A stretch of 24,928 bases of DNA from Clostridium sp. CAG:508. GTDB lineage: Bacteria; Bacillota; Clostridia; TANB77; CAG-508. Under the pieces are notes generated by a model. That model worked only from the letters and a program-made list of their open reading frames with translations, ran no database searches and was not told the DNA's origin. The stretch is from positions 5,352-30,279 of the forward strand of contig FR889108.1 in NCBI GenBank assembly GCA_000435755.1, written 5' to 3'. Positions 8,030-15,172 of the stretch are shown piece by piece. The position numbers and the translations under genes are program-made. Numbering within the stretch: the first letter of the stretch is position 1; each line of letters opens with the position of its first letter.

Positions 8030-8356
8030 ATGAGTGAAGATTTAAACAAAGAAGTAGAAAACGTAAATGAAGGAGAAGAACTAGACAATATAATCATATT
8101 AAATGATGAAGATGGAAACGAAGTTGAATTTGAATTCTTAGATTTAATAGAATATGAAGGAGAAGAATATGTAGTACTTTTACCAGTTGAAGAAGAAGAA
8201 ACAGAAGAACCTGGTGAGGTTGTAATTCTTAAATTAGAAGACACAGAATCAGAAGATGAAGAATCTTATGTTAGTGTGGAAGATGAAGAAGTACTTAATA
8301 AAGTATTCGAGAAATTCAAAGAGAAATTTGAAGATGAATTCAATTTTGTAGATTAA
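8030..8356 (+). CDS. DUF1292 (UPF0473) acidic protein
   Basis: 108 residues, very rich in Glu and Asp. The core NIIILNDEDGNEVEFEFLDLI, then YVVLLPVEE and VVILKLED, is the DUF1292 pattern, the equivalent of B. subtilis YrzB. The biochemical role is unknown. It is habitually found directly after ireB and ruvX, as here, which supports the identification. The C-terminal third (VLNKVFEKFKEKFEDEF) is likely an amphipathic helix. The ribosome site AGGAG at 8015-8019 is 10 bases before the ATG. Confidence 0.88.
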   Translation: MSEDLNKEVENVNEGEELDNIIILNDEDGNEVEFEFLDLIEYEGEEYVVLLPVEEEETEEPGEVVILKLEDTESEDEESYVSVEDEEVLNKVFEKFKEKFEDEFNFVD

Positions 8357-8363
8357 AAATACT

Positions 8364-8399
8364 TGGAGACATTTCCTTTACCCAAAGGGCATGTCTCCA
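8364..8399 (+). terminator. Stem-loop after the DUF1292 gene (weak terminator or attenuator)
   Basis: TGGAGACAT (8364-8372) pairs with ATGTCTCCA (8391-8399), and an inner stem CCTTT (8375-8379) pairs with AAAGG (8384-8388) around a short loop. Only a broken T run (ATATCTTT) follows, so termination may be partial. The next gene begins 25 bases downstream and shows no clear promoter of its own. Confidence 0.65.
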
Positions 8400-8423
8400 T
8401 ATCTTTAAAAGGAGAAAGAATAT

Positions 8424-8897
8424 ATGAAAAATTTATCTAGTTGGCTAATAGCCATATTTGCATTTTTATTTTGGGGATATAGAGTTGTAGCAACAGTTTT
8501 ATATGCTATGGGAACAGAGCTTGTTTTAACACCTATGGATATGACTATGGAAATTACACTATTATTTATAACATTTATATGTATATGTTTTATACCAAAA
8601 AGAAAGTTATTAGCAGTTACAATATATTTAATTGCACATTTATTTTATTATGGAGTATATATATATCAGAACATAGTTGCTATTATAAATAATACAGCGT
8701 CACTAGAGTTATATATGAATATATTTGTTGCGTTAATAGGAGTTATAATTCCAGTTGCAGCATTCTTTGATGTATTGTTGGATAAAAACAGGAAGGCGAA
8801 CCCGGTGCACAAGCAAACAGACTGGTTTTATAAAAACAAAGATTATGATAGAAAATTAGATGAAAGAGCAGATAAAAATCAATATAGGACATTATAA
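8424..8897 (+). CDS. Hypothetical membrane protein with four predicted helices
   Basis: 157 residues, function not recognised. Hydrophobic stretches at about 7-29, 43-57, 62-88 and 97-119 suggest four membrane helices. A charged cytosolic-type tail follows (TDWFYKNKDYDRK, then LDERADKNQYRTL), whose dense Asp/Arg/Lys/Tyr pattern looks conserved rather than random. GGAG at 8411-8414 is 9 bases before the ATG. The bases encoding residues 120-131 are noticeably richer in G+C than the rest of the gene. It sits between the DUF1292 stem-loop and a second hairpin at 8898-8923. Confidence 0.7.
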   Translation: MKNLSSWLIAIFAFLFWGYRVVATVLYAMGTELVLTPMDMTMEITLLFITFICICFIPKRKLLAVTIYLIAHLFYYGVYIYQNIVAIINNTASLELYMNIFVALIGVIIPVAAFFDVLLDKNRKANPVHKQTDWFYKNKDYDRKLDERADKNQYRTL

Positions 8898-8923
8898 GGT
8901 TGGGAATATAAATTTTTCCAACC
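8898..8923 (+). other. Stem-loop between the membrane protein and CYTH genes
   Basis: GGTTGG at 8898-8903 pairs with CCAACC at 8918-8923, and the stem extends inward through a G-T pair and A-T pairs to about nine pairs, with an A/T loop. No T run follows, so it is more likely an RNA processing or stability element than a terminator. Confidence 0.5.
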
Positions 8924-8956
8924 AAATTTACATTTACCAAAGGGATGAAGTTAAGA

Positions 8957-9454
8957 ATGGAAATAGAAAGAAAATTTTTAGTAAAAGATATTAATGCAAT
9001 AAATGAAATAATTAGTAAATATCCTAAAAAAACCATCACACAAGATTACTTGTATGTAGATGATTATACAGCAGTAAGAAAAAGAAAAATTGAAAAAAGT
9101 GGCAATACTAAATATGTATATACAGTAAAAACAATGAAAGTTGGAATATCTGTTAATGAATTTGAAAAAGAGATAACAAAGGAAGAATATGATGCATTAA
9201 AAATAAATGCGGAATATATTACCTTATCTAAAGACAGATATGTAATTCCATATGTAGATGAATTAAAAATTGAAGTTGATGTATTTAAGGAAGTGTATGA
9301 AGGAGTAGTATTTGCAGAAATAGAATTTAAAAGTAAAGAACAAGCAGCTCAAATAGAACTTCCAAAATGGTTTGATAAAGAAATGAGCCAAATAATCACA
9401 AACAGCAAAATGGCTACTCAAAATATGAAAAGCTTTATAGAATTTGAAAAATGA
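8957..9454 (+). CDS. CYTH domain protein (triphosphate tunnel metalloenzyme)
   Basis: 165 residues. The N-terminal MEIERKFLV contains the ExExK signature (E2, E4, K6) that binds metal and triphosphate. Basic tunnel residues follow in AVRKRKIE and VYTVKT, and acidic strand motifs in KIEVDVF and FAEIEFKS. Relatives include adenylate cyclase class IV, thiamine triphosphatase and inorganic triphosphatases; sequence alone does not choose the substrate. ATG 8957 is preferred to ATG 8945 because the family begins with MEIERKFL and the AGGGATG at 8941-8947 serves as ribosome site; the earlier ATG would put AGGG directly against the start codon. The stop TGA at 9452-9454 abuts the ribosome site of rbgA, so the two are probably coupled. 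Confidence 0.85.
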   Translation: MEIERKFLVKDINAINEIISKYPKKTITQDYLYVDDYTAVRKRKIEKSGNTKYVYTVKTMKVGISVNEFEKEITKEEYDALKINAEYITLSKDRYVIPYVDELKIEVDVFKEVYEGVVFAEIEFKSKEQAAQIELPKWFDKEMSQIITNSKMATQNMKSFIEFEK

Positions 9455-9462
9455 GGAGAAAA

Positions 9463-10363
9463 ATGGAAGAAAATAAAATGAATATTAACTGGTACCCACG
9501 GACATATGGCAAAAACGAGAAAGCAAATAATAGAAGACCTAAAGCTAATTGATATAGTTGCAGAAATACTAGATGCACGTATACCTATTGCTAGTCAAAA
9601 TCCAGATATAAAAGAAATTATAAAAGACAAGAAAAGATTAGTAATCTTAAATAAATGTGATCTAGCCTGTGAAAAAGAAAATAAAAAATGGGTAGAATAT
9701 TTTGAAAAAAATAATATTCCAGCAGTTCTTGTAGATTCAGTATCAGGCAAAGGAATACAAGAGTCAATTAAAAAAATAGAGCAGATTTATGATAATGAAA
9801 AATTTGAAAACAAAGGTAGAATAGGCAAATCAATAAGAATAATGATATTAGGAATACCAAATGTAGGCAAGTCTTCATTTATAAATAGAATAGCAAAAAA
9901 GAATGTAGCACAAACAGGAAACAAACCGGGAGTAACAAGACAAAAGCAATGGATAAAAGTATCAAGCAGAATAGAACTATTAGATACACCTGGGGTTTTA
10001 TGGCCAAAATTAGACCAAAGAGAAGTAGCTACAAATTTAGCATATACAGGAACGATTAAAGATGATGTTCTACAAACTGTTGAAATTGGATTTGAGCTAT
10101 TAAGAACATTGATTACAAATTATACTCCAAATCTAATGGAAAGATATAAACTAACTGAAGAACAAGTAAACGAAATAATGCAGAACCAAGAACTAGAACC
10201 AAACGAAAAAGTATTAGAGGTTATGAACTTAATTGGCAGAAAAAGAGGTGCGATTATTTCAGGAGGAGAAATAGACATAGAAAAAGTTGCAAACATAATA
10301 ATTGATGATTTTAGAAGCGGAAGATTAGGAAGAATTACACTTGAAACAGTAAAAGGAGAGTAA
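9463..10363 (+). CDS. rbgA: Ribosome assembly GTPase RbgA, with an apparent +1 frameshift at 9499
   Basis: A circularly permuted GTPase needed for late 50S subunit assembly. Motif order in the main frame (counting from ATG 9506): NKCDL, then the P-loop GIPNVGKSS, KPGVTR, and DTPG with LWPKL nearby, plus a C-terminal helical domain; this order is typical of RbgA/YlqF. The start at ATG 9463 has GGAG at 9455-9458 four bases upstream and reads MEENKMNINWYP to base 9498. The expected continuation GHMAKTR is present but one base later: C9499 is extra. Without it the protein would be about 299 residues with an intact N-terminus. As written, the upstream frame stops at TGA 9550-9552, and the main frame has only ATG 9506, poorly served by a ribosome site. 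In B. subtilis the histidine of this WFPGHM motif (His9) is reported as catalytic, so the lesion matters. Causes may be a sequencing or assembly error, a real mutation, or recoding. Confidence 0.85.
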
Positions 10364-10366
10364 ATA

Positions 10367-10759
10367 TTGGAAATATTTAATAGAAATAAAGGAATAGAAG
10401 AAGTAAATCAAATGTCTCCATTAACTTGGGCATATGTGGGTGACTGTGTATATGAACTATATATTCGTACAAAATTAGTAGACACCACAAAATTAAAACC
10501 ACATGAATTACATATAAAATCCGTAAAATATGTAAAAGCACAAGCACAAGCAGAGACCTTAAAAAAACTAGAAACAATACTAACAGAGGAAGAAAAAGAA
10601 ATAGTAAGAAGAGGGAGAAATACACAAACACATCATATTGCTAAAAATGCAAGTATGCAAGATTATATGTATGCTACAGCATTTGAAGCACTAATAGGAT
10701 ACTTATATCTAACAAAACAAGATGACAGATTATTTGAAATGATGAAAATGGAGAGTTAA
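10367..10759 (+). CDS. mrnC: Mini-ribonuclease III, MrnC
   Basis: 130 residues. Mini-III trims the ends of 23S rRNA precursors in Firmicutes; it has an RNase III catalytic domain but no double-stranded RNA-binding domain, matching this length. WAYVGDCVYELYIR (21-34) carries the catalytic D26, and TAFEALIGYLYL (104-115) carries E107; RRGRN (81-85) is also typical. The start is TTG 10367, with GGAG in the preceding stop region 8 bases upstream, only 3 bases after the rbgA stop. Pairing of two 50S/23S maturation genes is functionally coherent. Confidence 0.92.
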   Translation: MEIFNRNKGIEEVNQMSPLTWAYVGDCVYELYIRTKLVDTTKLKPHELHIKSVKYVKAQAQAETLKKLETILTEEEKEIVRRGRNTQTHHIAKNASMQDYMYATAFEALIGYLYLTKQDDRLFEMMKMES

Positions 10760-10778
10760 AATTTTGTAGATACTTGTA

Positions 10779-10807
10779 TTGACTAAAGCTTACAAATATG
10801 TTATATT
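10779..10807 (+). promoter_or_regulatory. tRNA-Glu promoter
   Basis: TTGACT at 10779-10784 and TATATT at 10802-10807 with a 17-base spacer, 18 bases before the tRNA. Confidence 0.8.
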
Positions 10808-10825
10808 ATTTAAGTAAGCTAAAAT

Positions 10826-10900
10826 GGCCCCTTGGTCAAGCGGTTAAGACGCAGCCCTCTCAAGGCTGAATCATGGGTTCGATTCCCGTAGGGGTCACCA
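10826..10900 (+). tRNA. tRNA-Glu, anticodon CUC
   Basis: A 75-base tRNA gene with encoded CCA. The acceptor stem GGCCCCT pairs with AGGGGTC (one G-U). The anticodon stem CAGCC/GGCTG encloses loop CTCTCAA, giving anticodon CTC, which reads GAG. The T arm contains GGGTTCGATTCCC. It stands alone, with its own promoter and terminator. Confidence 0.96.
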
Positions 10901-10905
10901 AATAT

Positions 10906-10948
10906 AAAGACTTAGAAAGCTAAAAAAATAGTTATTTCTAAGTCTTTT
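10906..10948 (+). terminator. Terminator of the tRNA-Glu gene
   Basis: AAAGACTTAGAAA (10906-10918) is the exact reverse complement of 10935-10947, followed by a T run. A small inner CTA/TAG stem may extend the hairpin within the 16-base loop. Confidence 0.85.
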
Positions 10949-10983
10949 ACTTTGTAAAAAAGTATGCAGTAGACATGCAAAAT

Positions 10984-11012
10984 AGAAGGAAATGCAATTT
11001 GCATTTCCTTCT
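10984..11012 (+). terminator. Perfect hairpin, terminator of the minus-strand gene (probably bidirectional)
   Basis: AGAAGGAAATGCAA (10984-10997) is the exact reverse complement of 10999-11012, around a single central T. T6 follows on the + strand; on the minus strand the hairpin is followed by ATTTTG. It begins 9 bases beyond the stop of the minus-strand gene, so it most likely ends that transcript and also backs up the tRNA terminator. Confidence 0.8.
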
Positions 11013-11021
11013 GTTTTTTGG

Positions 11022-11207
11022 TTACTTAGGAGCCTTTACCTGACGGGCTTTGGTAACTACTTTTTTTCCTGTGCTTTCCTTCACTTTTTTTGAGGTCGTC
11101 TCCGGAGTCAGAAACTCAGGAACTTGCCGAGAAGCATCAAGTTTGATTTTGTCAATAATCTCTTTATTGACACTACCAGGGGTCAACTTCAAGTTGTCCT
11201 TAGCCAT
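11022..11207 (-). CDS. Small basic protein of unknown function, only minus-strand gene
   Basis: 61 residues, not recognised. It starts MAKDNLKLTPGSVNKE, has a probable helix to about residue 28, a Pro/Thr-rich hinge (PEFLTPETTS), and a Lys-rich tail (KKVKES, GKKVVTKARQVKAPK) like those of nucleic-acid-binding tails. The gene is supported by an AAAGGAG ribosome site 6 bases before the ATG at 11207, a promoter upstream on the same strand and a perfect hairpin just beyond the stop. By hand count G+C is 78 of 186 bases (42%), well above its neighbours, with codons such as CCG, CGG and GTC that are rare nearby. This suggests acquisition or different selection. The overlapping + strand frame (11050-11247) has no ribosome site and is rejected. 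Confidence 0.75.
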   Translation of the reverse strand: MAKDNLKLTPGSVNKEIIDKIKLDASRQVPEFLTPETTSKKVKESTGKKVVTKARQVKAPK

Positions 11208-11251
11208 AATATGCTCCTTTCTCAATATAGTCACATTAAGTGAATAACGAA

Positions 11252-11280
11252 ATTGTATCATATTTTTTGTGAAAAGTAAA
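11252..11280 (-). promoter_or_regulatory. Promoter of the minus-strand small gene
   Basis: Read on the minus strand, TTTACT (11280-11275), a 17-base spacer, then TACAAT (11257-11252). It lies 45 bases upstream of the ATG. Its -35 box is 9 bases from the -35 box of the divergent recN promoter. Confidence 0.6.
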
Positions 11281-11289
11281 TAAAAGTAG

Positions 11290-11317
11290 TTGACAAAACA
11301 AAAATTTGGTATATAAT
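11290..11317 (+). promoter_or_regulatory. recN promoter
   Basis: TTGACA at 11290-11295 and TATAAT at 11312-11317, both perfect matches, with a 16-base spacer. The recN ATG lies 39 bases downstream. No Bacillus-type CGAAC-N4-GTTCG LexA box is seen here. Confidence 0.8.
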
Positions 11318-11356
11318 ACAAATGTACAAACAATAATTCGTATAAAGGAGATAAAA

Positions 11357-12979
11357 ATGGTTACTACATTACATATAAAAAACGTTGGAATTATAGATGA
11401 TTTGAGCCTTGATTTGAATGAAGGCTTTAATGTATTAACAGGAGAAACCGGTGCAGGAAAAACCTTAATAATTGGTTCACTTGCAATTTTAGCAGGTGGT
11501 AGATTCTCAAAAGAAATGATCAGAAATGGAGAAGAATTTTCATTTGTAGAAGCAAATTTTTATTGTCCAGATAATGAATTAGCAATAGAAAATAATATTA
11601 TAGTATCAAGAGAAATACACCTAAATGGTAGAAATTTATGTAAAATAAATGGAAGATTAGTTACTGTAAATGAGTTAAAAGAATTTATGAGCAAAATACT
11701 TGATATTCATGGACAACATGATAGTCAATTAATTTTGAACCCTATGCAACATATTATATATTTAGATAAGTTTATCGGCAAAGAATTAGAAGATAACCTA
11801 AATAAATATAAAGTAAAACTTGCAGAATATAACACTTTAAAACAAGAGCTAAAAAACACATATGGAGAAGATCAGGAAAAAGAAAGAAGACTTGACTTAC
11901 TACGTTATCAATATAACGAAATTGAACAAGCAAACTTAAAAGAAAATGAAGAGGAAGAGCTTGAAGAAAAACACAAAATGATGCAAAATGCAGAAAAATT
12001 AAAAGATAACTTATGTGAAGTTGATAATGAATTAAATGAAAATGCAGTAGTTGCAATAAGTAATGCGATTCGCAGTTTAGAGAAAATACAAGACTGTGGT
12101 AGCAAATATACTGAGAAATTAAGTATACTAAAAAGCAGTTACTATGATATACAAGAACTAGCAAGGGATCTAAGTTATATGAGAGAGGACGTTAACTTTG
12201 ACGAAGAAGAAAGAAATCAAATAGAAAATAGACTAGATTTAATTTATTCATTAAAAAGAAAATATGGAAATACAATTTCAGAAATACTAAAATATTCAAG
12301 CAAAGTAGAAGAAGAAATACATAAAATTGAGAATTTAGATGAATATCACAAAAAAATAAAAGCAAAAATAAATGTATTAAAACAAGAATTACTTGAAATT
12401 GCAAACAATATGACAAATACTAGAAAAAAATATGCAAAGGAATTATCTACTAAAATAAACAAAGAATTAAAAGACTTAGAAATGCCAAATGCTAGATTTG
12501 AAATACAAGTAGATACAGCAGACAAATTCTACGAAACAGGAATAGATGAGGTGGAATTTATGATTTGCACCAATATTGGAGAAGAATTAAAACCACTTGT
12601 AAAAATAGCTTCAGGAGGAGAAATGGCAAGAATTATGCTTGCAATAAAAAATGTGTTAGCAGATGTTGATGAAGTAAGTACATTAGTGTTTGACGAAATT
12701 GACACAGGAATTAGTGGCAAAGCTTCAAAAGCAGTAGCAGAAAAAATGAAATCAATAGCAAAATCACATCAAGTAATTTGCATTACACATTTACCATCAA
12801 TTGCGGCAAAAGGAGACCATAACTATTATATAAGTAAACAAACTAAGGAAAACAAAACATATACGCAAATTAAAAAACTAAGTGAAGAAGAAACAATTGA
12901 AGAAATTGCAAGAATTTCATCAGGAGAAGTTACGGAAATTGCTAAAGCACATGCACAAGAATTAAGAAAAGCTTCATAA
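11357..12979 (+). CDS. recN: DNA repair protein RecN
   Basis: 540 residues, an SMC-like ATPase acting early in double-strand break repair. The N-terminal half has Walker A GETGAGKT (29-36) and the Q-loop region LDIHGQHDSQ. A long charged central region forms the coiled coil (about residues 150-360). The C-terminal half has the ABC signature ASGGEMARIM and Walker B TLVFDEIDTGISG, followed by the ITHLPSIAA switch. The length is close to the family's usual 550-570. ATG 11357 is preferred to the upstream start at 11306: AAAGGAG at 11344-11350 is 6 bases away and the protein then opens MVTTLHIKNVGIID, as in the family. The two perfect promoter boxes suggest strong expression. Confidence 0.96.
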   Translation: MVTTLHIKNVGIIDDLSLDLNEGFNVLTGETGAGKTLIIGSLAILAGGRFSKEMIRNGEEFSFVEANFYCPDNELAIENNIIVSREIHLNGRNLCKINGRLVTVNELKEFMSKILDIHGQHDSQLILNPMQHIIYLDKFIGKELEDNLNKYKVKLAEYNTLKQELKNTYGEDQEKERRLDLLRYQYNEIEQANLKENEEEELEEKHKMMQNAEKLKDNLCEVDNELNENAVVAISNAIRSLEKIQDCGSKYTEKLSILKSSYYDIQELARDLSYMREDVNFDEEERNQIENRLDLIYSLKRKYGNTISEILKYSSKVEEEIHKIENLDEYHKKIKAKINVLKQELLEIANNMTNTRKKYAKELSTKINKELKDLEMPNARFEIQVDTADKFYETGIDEVEFMICTNIGEELKPLVKIASGGEMARIMLAIKNVLADVDEVSTLVFDEIDTGISGKASKAVAEKMKSIAKSHQVICITHLPSIAAKGDHNYYISKQTKENKTYTQIKKLSEEETIEEIARISSGEVTEIAKAHAQELRKAS

Positions 12980-13009
12980 TAAAAGTTTTCATAAATTTTC
13001 TTCCAAATG

Positions 13010-13038
13010 TTTACATATTGACAATTTTGATATATAAT
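13010..13038 (+). promoter_or_regulatory. lysS promoter
   Basis: TTTACA at 13010-13015 and TATAAT at 13033-13038 with a 17-base spacer. A TTGACA at 13018 is too close to the -10 box to serve. The leader to the ATG is about 35 bases, too short for a T-box. Confidence 0.65.
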
Positions 13039-13078
13039 ATGAAATATTATAAAATTTAACGAAAAAGGGGAATTGTGT

Positions 13079-14578
13079 ATGGAAGAAAACAACGTAAACA
13101 ACCAAGAACAAGAGTTAGACTTAAATCAACTTATGAAAGTAAGAAGAGAAAAGTTGGAGGAACTACAAAAAAGTGGTAAAAACCCATTTGAAATTACTAA
13201 ATATGATAGAACAGAAGTAGCTAGTCAAATAAAAGAAAACTATGAAGCTTTTGAAGGAAAAGATGTATCAATAGCTGGTAGAATTATGGCCAAACGTATA
13301 ATGGGAAAAGCATCATTCTGTACAATTCAAGATTCAACAGGTAGAATTCAAAGTTATGTTAGTATAAATGATCTAGGTGAAGAAAGTTACAAACTATTCA
13401 AAACTTATGATATAGGAGATATCATAGGAATAAAAGGTTTTGTATTTAAAACAAAAACAGAAGAAATATCTGTACATGCAAAAGAAGTTATATTACTTTC
13501 AAAATCTTTAAGACCATTACCAGAAAAATTCCATGGATTAAAAGATACAGAAATTCGTTATAGACAGAGATATATAGACTTAATAGTAAACCCAGAAGTT
13601 AGAAGGACTTTTGAACTAAGAAGCAAAATAATAAAAGAAGTAAGAAAGTTTATGGATGGAAAAGGATATATGGAAGTTGAAACACCAACACTTACAACAG
13701 TAGCAACAGGTGATGCAGCAAGACCATTTATCACACACCATAATACTTTAGACTTAGATATGTACTTAAGAATTGCACCAGAGTTAAACCTAAAAAGATT
13801 AACAGTTGGTGGAATTGACAAAGTATTTGAAATTGGTAAAAACTTTAGAAATGAAGGAATGGATATAAAACACAATCCAGAATTTACTAATATGGAATGG
13901 TATTCAGCATATGAAGATTATAATGATATGATGAATATGTCAGAAGAATTAATTTCTACTGTTGCTAAAAACGTACTAGGAACAACAAAAATAACATATC
14001 AAGGGACACCGATTGACTTAACTCCAAGCTGGAGAAGAGTAACAATGATTGACTCAATAAAAGAAGTTACAGGCATTGATTTCAATACTATTCAAACAGA
14101 TGAGGAAGCTAGAAAAATAGCAGACGAAAAAGGTGTAGAATATGAAGAATTAAAAAATACAAGAGGACATATTATAAATGAATTTTTTGATACTTTTGTT
14201 GAAGATACATTAATACAACCAACATTTATAATAGACTATCCAGTAGAAATATCACCACTTACAAAAAGAAGAAAAGATGATCCAAGATTAGTAGAAAGAT
14301 TTGAATTATTTATTGGTGGTAGAGAATATGGAAATGCATATTCAGAATTAAATGACCCAATAGATCAATATGAAAGATTAGCAAAACAAGCGGAAGCAAA
14401 AGAAAAAGGTGACGAAGAAGCTGGTGGAATGGACGAGGATTTTGTTACTGCATTAGAAATTGGTTTACCACCAACAGGAGGAATGGGCATAGGACTAGAC
14501 AGGTTAATAATGTTACTTACAGACTCAGCATCTATAAGAGATGTATTATTCTTCCCAACAATGAAACCTTTAGACTAA
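13079..14578 (+). CDS. lysS: Lysine--tRNA ligase, class II
   Basis: 499 residues, the usual length. It charges tRNA-Lys with lysine using ATP. The N-terminal OB fold (about 55-150: VSIAGRIMAKRIMGKASF, then IQDSTGRIQ) recognises the anticodon. The class II catalytic core has motif 1 around FMDGKGYMEVETP, motif 2 with FEIGKNFRNEGMD and HNPEFTNMEWY, and motif 3 GMGIGLDRLIMLL. ATG 13079 is preferred over the in-frame TTG 13073 because AAAAAGGGG ends at 13070, giving an 8-base spacing instead of 2. It has its own promoter. Confidence 0.97.
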   Translation: MEENNVNNQEQELDLNQLMKVRREKLEELQKSGKNPFEITKYDRTEVASQIKENYEAFEGKDVSIAGRIMAKRIMGKASFCTIQDSTGRIQSYVSINDLGEESYKLFKTYDIGDIIGIKGFVFKTKTEEISVHAKEVILLSKSLRPLPEKFHGLKDTEIRYRQRYIDLIVNPEVRRTFELRSKIIKEVRKFMDGKGYMEVETPTLTTVATGDAARPFITHHNTLDLDMYLRIAPELNLKRLTVGGIDKVFEIGKNFRNEGMDIKHNPEFTNMEWYSAYEDYNDMMNMSEELISTVAKNVLGTTKITYQGTPIDLTPSWRRVTMIDSIKEVTGIDFNTIQTDEEARKIADEKGVEYEELKNTRGHIINEFFDTFVEDTLIQPTFIIDYPVEISPLTKRRKDDPRLVERFELFIGGREYGNAYSELNDPIDQYERLAKQAEAKEKGDEEAGGMDEDFVTALEIGLPPTGGMGIGLDRLIMLLTDSASIRDVLFFPTMKPLD

Positions 14579-14666
14579 TTTTTAGATGGAAACTACAATA
14601 AAACAAGTGGCTGAGAAATTAAGATAAATTTTTTGTGCGAAATAAATAAAAAATGGGGCAAATAAT

Positions 14667-15137
14667 ATGAAATTAAAAAAATTATTATTAGTAATAGAAA
14701 TTATATTAGCAATATTTTTAATTATTGGTATAGTATACCTGTCTTATAAGCTTTATCTTAAAGTTATGGGCATTCAAGATTATGCACAAGTTGGTAATAG
14801 AGAAATATTTTATACCTGCGGGAGTAAATACGGAGATGCCACAATTTATGAAAATGGTTTAATGATTATTAAAGATGGCATGAAAGAAAAGGCTAAAATT
14901 AATCTAAGTAAAGATGAAATAAAAGAATTAAAAAAATTAATAAATAAAGACAAAAAAGATCACAGTGAAGAAACTTTTCCGGATTCCGGAAACGGTTGGA
15001 TAAATACAGACAGAGTCGTTAAATGTTATGGCTATTATTATAGCATTCTAGATCCAGCAATACCAAGGACAGTATATAATGGTGATTATTCAGAAAAATA
15101 TGTATTTAAATTATTAGAAAAATACTCAAATAATTAA
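14667..15137 (+). CDS. Hypothetical protein with an N-terminal membrane anchor
   Basis: 156 residues, not recognised. Residues 5-32 are hydrophobic after a KLKK start, consistent with a single anchor; the rest is polar and probably outside the membrane. Two cysteines (C51 in FYTCGSKYG, C120 in VVKCYGYYY) could pair. The motifs ATIYENGLMIIKDG and LSKDEIKELKKLI resemble small secreted proteins of Firmicutes that respond to no known signal. GGGG at 14654-14657 is 9 bases before the ATG. No clear promoter is visible in the 88 bases after lysS. Confidence 0.65.
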   Translation: MKLKKLLLVIEIILAIFLIIGIVYLSYKLYLKVMGIQDYAQVGNREIFYTCGSKYGDATIYENGLMIIKDGMKEKAKINLSKDEIKELKKLINKDKKDHSEETFPDSGNGWINTDRVVKCYGYYYSILDPAIPRTVYNGDYSEKYVFKLLEKYSNN

Positions 15138-15172
15138 AATAAAAGGGGAAACGAAAAGAAAGGTAATTTTTA

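Noticed and set aside
11050..11247. Plus-strand open frame of 65 codons overlapping the minus-strand small gene
   Set aside because: No ribosome site, and the minus-strand gene on the same bases has promoter, ribosome site and terminator.
11208..11356. Bacillus-type LexA box (CGAAC-N4-GTTCG) upstream of recN
   Set aside because: I found no such motif here or upstream of lexA.
13018..13023. TTGACA as the -35 box of lysS
   Set aside because: Only 9 bases separate it from TATAAT; TTTACA at 13010 has the correct 17-base spacing.
13039..13078. Possible T-box or lysine riboswitch before lysS
   Set aside because: The leader is only about 35 bases, with no hairpin or T-box sequence.
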